Shown here: positions 1 through 4,999 of the stretch, piece after piece
Numbering within the stretch: the stretch's first letter is position 1
Layout: the number at the start of each line of letters is the position of its first letter
NCBI GenBank assembly: GCA_934645275.1
Contig: CAKUDW010000044.1
Span: 1 to 11,027, forward strand
Length of the DNA stretch: 11,027 nucleotides
Direction: 5' to 3'
From: an uncultured Clostridia bacterium
GTDB lineage: Bacteria; Bacillota_A; Clostridia; Christensenellales; Aristaeellaceae
Notes under the pieces: generated by a model
Told to the model about the DNA's origin: nothing
Database searches by the model: none
Seen by the model: only the letters and a program-made list of their open reading frames with translations
Program-made: the position numbers and the translations under genes

Positions 1-105
1 GTTGATCTGAAGATCGACGCCGAGCGCGCCAAGTACTGGCTGGGCTGCGGCGCTCAGCCCACCGACACCGTGCGCGGTCTGCTCAAGAAGGGCGGAGTTC
101 TGTAA
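1..105 (+). CDS. rpsP: 30S ribosomal protein S16, C-terminal fragment
   Basis: The reading frame is open from the left edge to TAA at 103-105 and encodes the last 34 residues of a small ribosomal subunit protein. The piece contains [24 protein letters not shown], a pattern typical of bacterial S16 (a Lys-Tyr-Trp-Leu stretch, then Gly-Ala-Gln-Pro-Thr-Asp and a valine-rich helix). S16 assists 30S assembly. The start lies outside the window. The next gene, khpA, begins 3 bases after the stop, an arrangement common in Bacillota, so the two are almost certainly co-transcribed. Identification rests on this short C-terminus plus the neighbour. Confidence 0.9.
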   Translation, partial: VDLKIDAERAKYWLGCGAQPTDTVRGLLKKGGVL

Positions 106-108
106 GCC

Positions 109-336
109 ATGCTTGAACTGGTAAAGTATATCGCCGCTTCGCTCGTGGACAAGCCCGAAGCCGTGGATGTGCGCGAGGTCGAAAACGAGGATAACATCGT
201 GATCGAGTTGCGCGTGGATCCGGAAGATATGGGTAAGGTGATTGGCAAGCAGGGCCGCATTGCCAAGGCCATTCGTACCGTCGTGAAGGCGGCTTCCGCG
301 AAGAGTCCCAAGCCGGTATTTGTCGAGATCATCTAA
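109..336 (+). CDS. khpA: KhpA family KH-domain RNA-binding protein
   Basis: This 75-residue protein is a single KH domain of the YlqC/KhpA type, full length for the family. The RNA-binding GxxG loop is G46-K-Q-G49, preceded by the typical D-M-G-K-V-I and followed by a helix rich in Ala, Ile and Arg. KhpA forms a dimer, or a complex with KhpB/Jag, that binds RNA and affects cell elongation and small-RNA biology in Firmicutes. It starts with ATG three bases after the rpsP stop, with a GGAG about 11 bases upstream inside rpsP. In many relatives rimM and trmD follow. Here a strong hairpin follows instead and the next genes are on the opposite strand. Confidence 0.93.
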   Translation: MLELVKYIAASLVDKPEAVDVREVENEDNIVIELRVDPEDMGKVIGKQGRIAKAIRTVVKAASAKSPKPVFVEII

Positions 337-348
337 GCAGTTTTAAGA

Positions 349-395
349 GAACGCCCATGCTGTGGTTTCACAGCATGGGCGTTCAGCGTTTTATT
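349..395. terminator. Shared bidirectional terminator hairpin between khpA and azlD
   Basis: A perfect 16-bp stem (349-364 with 369-384) closes on a 4-base loop. On the plus strand it is followed by AGCGTTTTATTA, an offset T run. On the minus strand it is followed by TCTTAAAA, a weaker tail. It lies between two convergent genes, so it probably ends both khpA and azlD transcripts. The stem is certain; efficiency in each direction is inferred. Confidence 0.85.
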
Positions 396-435
396 AATCG
401 ATATTTCAGTTTACTGGTACAATGCCAGCCCACAA

Positions 436-759
436 TCAGAGCAGGCGAATTAACAGCATATAGCTCGCGGTACCCGCGCAGATGCTCGGCAGCGTGCGGT
501 GGCTGAGCTTGTAGCACAGCGCCGTGACCACCACGCCCAGCAGCTTTGGCAGCCCGACGCCCGCCCAATCGGAACCTGCATCCTTCAGGCAGTAAACCAC
601 CAACACAGCCATGATCGCCGAGGGCAACAGCCGTCCCAGTCGAACCAACCGGACAGGAAGCTGCCGGTTCTTGCCGAAAATGATAAACGGGCACGCGCGC
701 AGCAGCAACGTAATGACCGCCGCAATCAAAATAACCCAGGCCGCGCGTTCATTGCTCAT
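436..759 (-). CDS. azlD: AzlD family branched-chain amino acid transport subunit
   Basis: The protein has 107 residues, almost entirely hydrophobic, with about four membrane segments. It carries the family's early pattern of a hydrophobic helix followed by Leu-Leu-Arg-Ala-Cys-Pro-Phe, and a conserved Leu-Pro-Ser-Ala-Ile-Met stretch. AzlD is the small partner of AzlC in an exporter for branched-chain amino acids or their analogues. The ATG at 759 is chosen over an upstream in-frame ATG at 843 because a GGGAGGGG Shine-Dalgarno lies just before it and the extra N-terminus would be inside azlC and not hydrophobic. The start overlaps the end of azlC by 11 bases, which implies translational coupling. 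Confidence 0.9.
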   Translation of the reverse strand: MSNERAAWVILIAAVITLLLRACPFIIFGKNRQLPVRLVRLGRLLPSAIMAVLVVYCLKDAGSDWAGVGLPKLLGVVVTALCYKLSHRTLPSICAGTASYMLLIRLL

Positions 760-1438
760 CGCGCACCCCTCCCTTCGTACCCATACAGTAGAGTACGCCG
801 CTGGCCAGCAGCAGCGCGGGCAGCATAAAGCCGCGTTCACCAAAGATCAGCCTGCAAACCACGGCCAGCCCACCGCCGATTAGCGCAGGTTTTGGATTAC
901 GGCTTTGTTCCAGTTGGCCAATCAGGATGATCACGAACAGCGCTGTCATGCAAAAATCAATACCTTCCATGTTCCACGGCAAAATTTGTCCGATCAGCGC
1001 GCCTGCCACCGTACCTGCTAACCAGTAAATATAGCTCAGCACCGCCACATGAAACATAATCTCCTGCCGCTGCGGCATTTCCGCGGACAGGCTGCAATTT
1101 ACGGCGTAGGTCTCATCCGTCATGCTGCAAATCATATAGGGCGCCCGATGGCCCATCTGCCGGAAATCGTTCACAAAGCTCAACCCGTAAAACAGCTGGC
1201 GACTGTTCATCAGCAGCGCCGTGAGTGCAATCGTCACCAGCGACGCATTCCCCGCCAGAAAACTGACCAGCACAAATTCATATGCACCCGAATAAATGGT
1301 TGCGCTTGCCAGCAGCGCAATGTACCACGGATAACCACTTTCATTCATCGTGATGCCATAAGCAATCCCAACAAAAATGTAGCTGCACAATATGGGTATG
1401 GATTCCCTGAATGCCCGGCGAAATGCGCCCTGATTCAT
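749..1438 (-). CDS. azlC: AzlC family branched-chain amino acid exporter subunit
   Basis: The 229-residue membrane protein fits the AzlC/YgaZ family in length and pattern: an early FRRAFRESIPI stretch, an SATIYSGAYEFV segment in the first third, and a conserved L-L-M-N-S-R-Q-L-F-Y-G-L motif near residues 75-90, then several more membrane helices. AzlC and AzlD together export branched-chain amino acids, and resistance to azaleucine gave the family its name. The ATG at 1438 has a GGAGG about nine bases upstream. It is the first gene of a two-gene operon and is transcribed divergently from an Rrf2 regulator, which makes that regulator a candidate controller. Confidence 0.92.
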   Translation of the reverse strand: MNQGAFRRAFRESIPILCSYIFVGIAYGITMNESGYPWYIALLASATIYSGAYEFVLVSFLAGNASLVTIALTALLMNSRQLFYGLSFVNDFRQMGHRAPYMICSMTDETYAVNCSLSAEMPQRQEIMFHVAVLSYIYWLAGTVAGALIGQILPWNMEGIDFCMTALFVIILIGQLEQSRNPKPALIGGGLAVVCRLIFGERGFMLPALLLASGVLYCMGTKGGVRDEQ

Positions 1439-1490
1439 GGCAATGCGCCTCCGATCTCAGATATTTCTTTCTTATTATAATACTCATAAT

Positions 1491-1508
1491 GCCATATGGG
1501 TATATGGC
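1491..1508. promoter_or_regulatory. Palindromic operator-like site in the azlC leader
   Basis: Seven-base arms GCCATAT and ATATGGC are separated by four bases. The site is about 18-35 bases downstream of the predicted azlC start point, where a bound repressor could act as a roadblock, or the RNA could form a hairpin. An 18-mer differing at one position occurs at 4403-4420. The palindrome is seen; the binding protein is unknown, with the divergent Rrf2 regulator or an amino-acid sensor as guesses. Confidence 0.5.
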
Positions 1509-1532
1509 AACGGCCTGTGCCGGGCCACGACT

Positions 1533-1562
1533 ATCATAGCGCCGTTTTTCCCACAATGTCAA
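1533..1562 (-). promoter_or_regulatory. Predicted sigma-A promoter of azlCD
   Basis: On the minus strand the -35 box TTGACA (1557-1562) and the -10 box TATGAT (1533-1538) are separated by 18 bases. Transcription would begin near 1526 and give a leader of about 88 bases that holds the palindrome at 1491-1508. The -35 box lies about 31 bases from that of the divergent regulator gene. Confidence 0.65.
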
Positions 1563-1593
1563 TGGAGAGTATGTGAATAAAGCTTTTGCACCC

Positions 1594-1622
1594 TTGCTTT
1601 TCACATGAATTTGACGTACAAT
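1594..1622 (+). promoter_or_regulatory. Predicted sigma-A promoter of the Rrf2 regulator gene
   Basis: The -35 box TTGCTT (1594-1599) and the -10 box TACAAT (1617-1622) have a 17-base spacer. Transcription would begin near 1629, leaving a short leader that contains the GGGAGG ribosome site at 1638-1643. A TTGACG at 1611-1616 has no matching -10 box. Confidence 0.55.
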
Positions 1623-1653
1623 AGGTACCGTAAAGAAGGGAGGCGCAAGCGCC

Positions 1654-2103
1654 TTGAAAATATCCACCAAGGGCCGCTATGCGGTACGCATGCTGCTCGA
1701 CATCGCGCTGAACCAGCGCGAAAATCCGGTGCCGTTGAAGGACATCGCCGCCCGGCAGCAGATTTCCAAAAAGTACCTGGAGCAGATTGCCGCGCAACTG
1801 GCGCAATCCGGCATACTCACAGCCGTACGCGGGCAGTCGGGCGGCTACAAGCTGAGCGGCCGTCCAGACACACACAATCTGTATGAGATTTTGCGCGTCA
1901 CTGAAGGACCGATGCACTCGGTATCCTGTCTGGATCTCTCCCCCAACGATTGTCCGCGCCACAGTTTTTGCATGACGCTTCCCGTGTGGGAAGGCCTCGA
2001 TCGCGTGATTCATGACTATCTTGCCGGCATCACGCTTCAGGATTTGCTGGATCGTGGGCCAAAGCAGCCGGACAATCCTGGAGATTTACCCACTAATTGC
2101 TGA
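1654..2103 (+). CDS. Rrf2 family transcriptional regulator with a cysteine trio
   Basis: The 149-residue protein has the Rrf2 winged-helix fold. The N-terminus M-K-I-S-T-K-G-R-Y-A-V-R-M-L-L-D matches the family closely, followed by the recognition helix (I-S-K-K-Y-L-E-Q-I) and the wing (V-R-G-Q-S-G-G-Y-K-L). Three cysteines at 92, 100 and 106 sit where IscR binds its Fe-S cluster (92, 98, 104), although the first gap is wider (X7 instead of X5). It could sense an Fe-S cluster, redox state or a thiol signal. The start is TTG at 1654, supported by GGGAGG ten bases upstream and by the exact family N-terminus. It is divergent from azlCD and lies downstream of a convergent cysteine-type ABC importer. 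CymR, the cysteine regulator of Bacillus, belongs to the same superfamily, so a role in sulfur control is possible but unproven. Confidence 0.9.
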   Translation: MKISTKGRYAVRMLLDIALNQRENPVPLKDIAARQQISKKYLEQIAAQLAQSGILTAVRGQSGGYKLSGRPDTHNLYEILRVTEGPMHSVSCLDLSPNDCPRHSFCMTLPVWEGLDRVIHDYLAGITLQDLLDRGPKQPDNPGDLPTNC

Positions 2104-2125
2104 ATTCTAAACATTCTGCACGGAG

Positions 2126-2165
2126 AGCAACCGTCCGGTACGTCGCCGGACGGTTGCTTTCATTA
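2126..2165 (+). terminator. Rho-independent terminator after the Rrf2 regulator gene
   Basis: A 13-bp perfect stem (2126-2138 with 2146-2158) with a seven-base loop is followed by TTCATTA. It begins 22 bases after the regulator's stop codon. The tail is short in T, but the stem is strong and GC-rich. Confidence 0.8.
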
Positions 2166-2179
2166 AAGGACAAGAATGA

Positions 2180-2203
2180 ACAAAACCGCGCCGAAACCGG
2201 CGC
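2180..2203 (-). terminator. Probable terminator of the binding-protein transcript
   Basis: On the minus strand GCGCCG pairs with CGGCGC around a four-base loop (2188-2203), followed by GGTTTTGTT. It lies about 145 bases past the stop of the binding-protein gene. The stem is only six pairs, so it may be partial, but no better candidate lies on that strand before the next gene. Confidence 0.5.
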
Positions 2204-2239
2204 AGAGCGCCGTGCTGGCAGCTTCACTGCGCACGGGCT

Positions 2240-2273
2240 AGTCGCTGCTGCCGGATGCGGCAGTGCGGCGACT
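2240..2273. repeat. Two-part hairpin in the 3' region of the binding-protein transcript
   Basis: Outer arms AGTCGC (2240-2245) and GCGACT (2268-2273) and inner arms CTGCCG (2248-2253) and CGGCAG (2258-2263) form a stem with an uneven internal loop and a GATG tetraloop. No T run follows on either strand, so it may protect the 3' end or pause polymerase rather than terminate. I see no gene in 2166-2347. Confidence 0.4.
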
Positions 2274-2347
2274 GCTATACCGGAGTTTTGCGCATTCGGC
2301 GAATTCAAACGGAATACGCCGACAATTCTTTGGAATGCACTTCGGAA

Positions 2348-3187
2348 TTATGCTGCGCTTTCTACAACGCCGCCCTCAACCACCAGATTGTCCGTGTCAA
2401 CCGCCGCGCCGTAAACATCCTTGAGCGTCGCGTCGAAATCCGCGTGGAAGAAACTCTCGGCAGCCAGCGCCTTAATTTCATCATTGATGAAGTCCAACAC
2501 GCTCTGATTGCCCTTCTGCACAGCGGGCGCGATGGTATCGAGGCTGCCCAGCGATTCAATACCCACGGTGAAACCGGGATTCTCCAATGCCCAAGCCAGC
2601 ACTTCCGTGTTGTCGGTAGAAAGCGCATCGCCGCGGCCATCCAGCAGCGCATTAAAGGCCTCTGTATAGCTGTCGAATTTCAAGAGCGTTACTTCGGGAT
2701 GGTTTTCGATGAAATAGGTTTCAGCAGTGGTACCCTTGCTGACAATCAGCGTCTTACCGTCCAGCTGACTCACATCACTAATCAGCGCACTTTCGGGCGA
2801 GACCACGCCCAGCGCGACCTTCATGTACGGCAGTGCGAAATCAACCACCTCGGCACGCTCCGGCGTTACAGTGAAGTTCGCCAGAATCACATCCACTTTG
2901 GCGGAAGTCAAATATTCCACGCGATTCGGCGCATCTACCGATACCAGCTCGAGTTCCACGCCCAGATTTTGCGCCAAACGGCGGGCAAAGTATACGTCGT
3001 AGCCCTGATAATCGCCGTTTTCATCCACGTAGCCAAAGGGCTTCTTATCAGAAAACACGCCGACGGTCAGTTTGCCGCTCTGCCTGATCTCGTCCAGCGT
3101 TCGGGCTGTGGAATCTGCAAATGCGGTGGATACGATGAGCAATGCGGCGATGAGCGCCAGCGCGACCAATTTAACAAGCTTCTTCAT
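2348..3187 (-). CDS. Secreted amino-acid (probably cysteine) binding protein of an ABC importer
   Basis: The 279-residue protein is a family 3 extracellular solute-binding protein. Residues 1-24 are a signal peptide (two lysines, a long hydrophobic core, A-F-A before the probable cut). The mature part starts with the K-L-T-V-G-V-F pattern and continues with P-F-G-Y-V-D-E-N-G, G-Y-D-V-Y-F-A-R-R-L-A, N-R-V-E-Y-L-T-S, D-V-I-L-A-N-F-T-V-T-P-E-R-A and L-P-Y-M-K-V-A-L-G-V. From memory these match the CjaA/Cj0982 cysteine-binding proteins of Campylobacter much better than generic glutamine or histidine binders, so cysteine is my best guess for the ligand. There is no lipobox cysteine, which is unusual for a Gram-positive binding protein, and no cysteine anywhere in the protein. 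An AGAAGG site lies eight bases before the ATG. It has its own promoter and attenuator and follows the ATPase gene. Confidence 0.9.
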   Translation of the reverse strand: MKKLVKLVALALIAALLIVSTAFADSTARTLDEIRQSGKLTVGVFSDKKPFGYVDENGDYQGYDVYFARRLAQNLGVELELVSVDAPNRVEYLTSAKVDVILANFTVTPERAEVVDFALPYMKVALGVVSPESALISDVSQLDGKTLIVSKGTTAETYFIENHPEVTLLKFDSYTEAFNALLDGRGDALSTDNTEVLAWALENPGFTVGIESLGSLDTIAPAVQKGNQSVLDFINDEIKALAAESFFHADFDATLKDVYGAAVDTDNLVVEGGVVESAA

Positions 3188-3294
3188 AGATGAAACCTTC
3201 TTTCTGAATCAATTATTATGCTTGGATTGACCATCTGTTTCGTGACGATGCAACACGCATCCGTCGCCCGCGTGGGATTTTTTCTGCGCGTCAT
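3184..3294 (-). CDS. Small upstream reading frame with Cys-Cys, overlapping the binding-protein start
   Basis: This 36-codon frame starts at ATG (3292-3294) with an excellent AGGAGG site seven bases upstream (3302-3307). It ends with TGA inside an ATGA overlap with the binding-protein start codon. It encodes two adjacent cysteines at residues 14-15 in a basic, non-hydrophobic peptide with no recognisable domain. The strong ribosome site and exact overlap suggest it is translated and coupled to the next gene. The Cys pair and its place just after a terminator suggest a second regulatory step, at the level of translation. It could instead be a chance frame that merely delivers ribosomes. No homology is claimed. 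Confidence 0.55.
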   Translation of the reverse strand: MTRRKNPTRATDACCIVTKQMVNPSIIIDSERRFHL

Positions 3295-3310
3295 GGCATT
3301 TCCTCCTCTC

Positions 3311-3352
3311 AAAAACAAAAAAATGGAATGGACCTCAGGTTGTCCATCCCAT
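3311..3352 (-). terminator. Attenuator terminator ahead of the binding-protein gene
   Basis: On the minus strand an 11-bp stem with one G-U pair (3342-3352 with 3323-3333) and an eight-base loop is followed by U6-G-U5, a textbook intrinsic terminator. It lies between the leader peptide and the binding-protein gene, so it must be read through for that gene to be expressed from its own promoter. It also ends transcripts arriving from the upstream permease-ATPase unit. The leader stretch 3412-3423 can form 12 continuous pairs (8 Watson-Crick, 4 G-U) with 3342-3353, the 5' arm of the terminator, which makes it a candidate antiterminator. That alternative fold is inferred by eye. Confidence 0.85.
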
Positions 3353-3382
3353 CTTCAAAATCTGAGTATTGCGCCGTAGATG

Positions 3383-3475
3383 CTAATAAACAGCAGCGCC
3401 AAACAGACCCGAACGAGACGGACGCCGGGAACGACAACAACACATGCACTTGCTCTGATTGATGCGATTGCGCAT
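3383..3475 (-). CDS. Cysteine-rich leader peptide of the binding-protein gene
   Basis: This 30-codon frame starts at ATG 3473-3475 behind a perfect GGAGG (3484-3488, eight-base gap) and stops at TAG 3383-3385. Residues 9-15 are K-C-M-C-C-C-R: four cysteine codons (3446-3448 and 3434-3442) within five codons, followed by arginine- and serine-rich sequence. It begins about 42 bases after the predicted start point of a consensus promoter and ends about 30 bases before an intrinsic terminator. This is the layout of amino-acid biosynthesis attenuators such as trp and his: low charged tRNA-Cys would stall the ribosome on the Cys run and favour an antiterminator. Polycysteine leader frames that sense cysteine are known in mycobacteria, acting by a different route. 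The peptide itself probably has no function. Confidence 0.8.
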   Translation of the reverse strand: MRNRINQSKCMCCCRSRRPSRSGLFGAAVY

Positions 3476-3523
3476 TTTGTCCGCCTCCTTTTAAATCTTA
3501 TTTTATCCATCGGATTTATGTGG

Positions 3524-3552
3524 ATTATACTTCCTGAATCAGACTTTGTCAA
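3524..3552 (-). promoter_or_regulatory. Consensus sigma-A promoter of the binding-protein unit
   Basis: On the minus strand TTGACA (3547-3552) and TATAAT (3524-3529) have exactly 17 bases between them, a full consensus match. The -35 box is inside the last codons of the ATPase gene. Transcription would start near 3517. A promoter this strong followed by a terminator fits control by attenuation rather than by initiation. Confidence 0.85.
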
Positions 3553-4312
3553 GCCCTTTTTCACGTTTTTTTGTATCGTAATCAAAACTTTTCAGAAATG
3601 CCCGCGCGCGCTCCGTCTCCGGATGGTGGAAAAACACTTCCGGCGTGGCCGTTTCAACCACAAGTCCACTTTCCAGAAACACCACGCGATCGGCCACAGC
3701 CTCGGCAAAGCGCATCTCATGTGTCACGATGGCCATGGTCATGCCCGATTCTGCCAGATCAATTACCACGCGCAGCACTTCATGCACCATTTCCGGGTCG
3801 AGCGCCGCGGTGATTTCATCCAGCAACAGTATCTCCGGATGCATCAGCATGGCGCGCAACAGCGCCACACGCTGCTTTTGGCCGCCAGAAAGTTGTCGCG
3901 GCAACGCATGCTGTCTGTCCTTCAGGCCGACGCGCGACAACAGCGCTTCGGCCTCAGGAAGCACCTGTTCCCTCGACTTGTGCAGCGCCTTCGTGGGGCC
4001 GAGCAGCAGGTTTTCCATCACATCCATGTGCGGAAACAAATCGTAGCTCTGAAATACCATGCCGATCTGTTGGCGCAACAAATGCATGTTCTTCTTCTGA
4101 TCCTGAATTGGCCGCCCATTTAAGAGAATTTCTCCGCCGTCAACTTGTTCCAAGCCGTTCACACAGCGCAGCAACGTAGACTTGCCGCAGCCTGACGGGC
4201 CGACGATGACCACCACCTCGCCCCTGCCGACGCTGAAGGATACATCCTTCAGCACAGCCGTCTGATCGAACTGTTTCCGAAGATGTCGAACCTCAAGTAC
4301 GGAATTGCTCAT
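3539..4312 (-). CDS. Amino-acid ABC importer ATPase (GlnQ/HisP type)
   Basis: The 257-residue protein is a full-length nucleotide-binding subunit that hydrolyses ATP on the cytoplasmic face to drive uptake. Visible motifs are Walker A G38-P-S-G-C-G-K-S-T46, the Q-loop around Q88 (F-Q-S-Y-D-L-F-P-H), signature L141-S-G-G-Q-K-Q-R148, Walker B I-L-L-L-D165-E166 and the H-loop H198 (V-T-H-E-M). After the Walker B glutamate the sequence reads I-T-A-A-L-D, where the family usually has P-T-S-A-L-D. The following helix region V-A-L-L-R-A-M also departs from the usual V-A-I-A-R-A-L. Catalytic residues are intact. ATG at 4312 has GGGAGG seven bases upstream; the gene starts 12 bases after the second permease. 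Its end carries the promoter of the binding-protein unit. Confidence 0.93.
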   Translation of the reverse strand: MSNSVLEVRHLRKQFDQTAVLKDVSFSVGRGEVVVIVGPSGCGKSTLLRCVNGLEQVDGGEILLNGRPIQDQKKNMHLLRQQIGMVFQSYDLFPHMDVMENLLLGPTKALHKSREQVLPEAEALLSRVGLKDRQHALPRQLSGGQKQRVALLRAMLMHPEILLLDEITAALDPEMVHEVLRVVIDLAESGMTMAIVTHEMRFAEAVADRVVFLESGLVVETATPEVFFHHPETERARAFLKSFDYDTKKREKGLDKV

Positions 4313-4324
4313 GTTGCGCCTCCC

Positions 4325-4999
4325 TCATGCCCAACGCTTTTCCAGCCTGCCAGCCAGCACTGATATCGGCCAGCACACGATAAAATACAGAAAGAAAACC
4401 ACGCCATATATCCATATGGCTGCCTGCGGCGCGTCGTAACGCGCGGCTTCAATGATCTGCTGTCCTACTTTCAGCACCTCCACCACACCTATGAGCATCA
4501 CCAGCGAAGTGGTTTTGATCATGCGCGTGGCCAGGTTGATAGACTGCGGAATCAACCGGCGCAGCGTCTGCGGAATCAGCACGTAACGATAAATTTGCCG
4601 CTTCTTCAGTCCGAGGGCCGCCGCGCTGTCGAACTGATGCCGTGGAATCGACGTGAGCGCACCGCGCACCAGATCCCCCATTTCCCCCGCGCCCCAGAAA
4701 GTGAACACGATCACCGCGGCCGCTTCGCCGGAAATCTGAATATCAAACGCCTTTGCCAACCCGAAGTACACCAGAAAAAGCAGTACCAGCTGCGGCACAA
4801 TGCGTATCGTTTCCAGCCACATGCGGCACAGCGCGCGCGTGATGGGATTTTTCAACGTCATCACCGCGCCGAGCAGCATCCCCAGCGCGACGGACAGCAC
4901 GATGGACAGCAGCGACAGCTTCAGCGTAACGCCGAGCCCGCCCAGCAATCGCGCCAGATTGCGTCCCTTAAACAACACGCTGATTTCCAAACCCTGCAT
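4325..4999 (-). CDS. Amino-acid ABC importer permease, second subunit (HisM/GlnP family)
   Basis: The protein has 224 residues with about five membrane helices. It carries the permease-ATPase coupling loop (G-E-M-G-D-L-V-R-G-A-L through the G-L-K-K-R-Q-I-Y-R-Y-V-L-I-P-Q region), typical of polar amino-acid permeases. It would pair with the first permease to form the channel. I choose ATG at 4999, not the in-frame TTG at 5020, because an AAGGAGGA ribosome site lies between them, six bases before the ATG. The start overlaps the first permease by 32 bases. The coding sequence contains the near-copy of the azlC-leader palindrome at 4403-4420. Confidence 0.92.
   Translation of the reverse strand: MQGLEISVLFKGRNLARLLGGLGVTLKLSLLSIVLSVALGMLLGAVMTLKNPITRALCRMWLETIRIVPQLVLLFLVYFGLAKAFDIQISGEAAAVIVFTFWGAGEMGDLVRGALTSIPRHQFDSAAALGLKKRQIYRYVLIPQTLRRLIPQSINLATRMIKTTSLVMLIGVVEVLKVGQQIIEAARYDAPQAAIWIYGVVFFLYFIVCWPISVLAGRLEKRWA
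4403..4420. repeat. 18-bp palindrome inside the permease gene, near-copy of the azlC leader site
   Basis: Arms GCCATAT and ATATGGC flank ATCC. Compared with the reverse strand of 1491-1508, 17 of 18 positions agree. It encodes part of an A-I-W-I-Y-G stretch in a membrane helix, so chance coding overlap is possible. Confidence 0.4.

Noticed and set aside
1474..1479. TATAAT on the minus strand as the azlC -10 box
   Set aside because: No acceptable -35 box lies 16-18 bases upstream; TTGACA/TATGAT at 1533-1562 is a better-formed promoter.
2176..2241. Plus-strand 21-codon frame after the Rrf2 terminator, with an AAAGGA ahead of it
   Set aside because: It is preceded by a strong terminator with no promoter after it, overlaps the minus-strand terminator of the binding-protein gene, and has no repeated codon pattern or domain.
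2255..3193. Plus-strand frame of 312 codons opposite the binding-protein gene
   Set aside because: It is antisense to a clearly identified gene with signal peptide and family motifs, has no convincing ribosome site, and its translation shows no recognisable domain.
3539..3552. Reading TTGACA in the ATPase tail as coding coincidence only
   Set aside because: It encodes L-D-K there, but the exact 17-base spacing to TATAAT, and the ribosome site and leader frame after it, argue for a real promoter.
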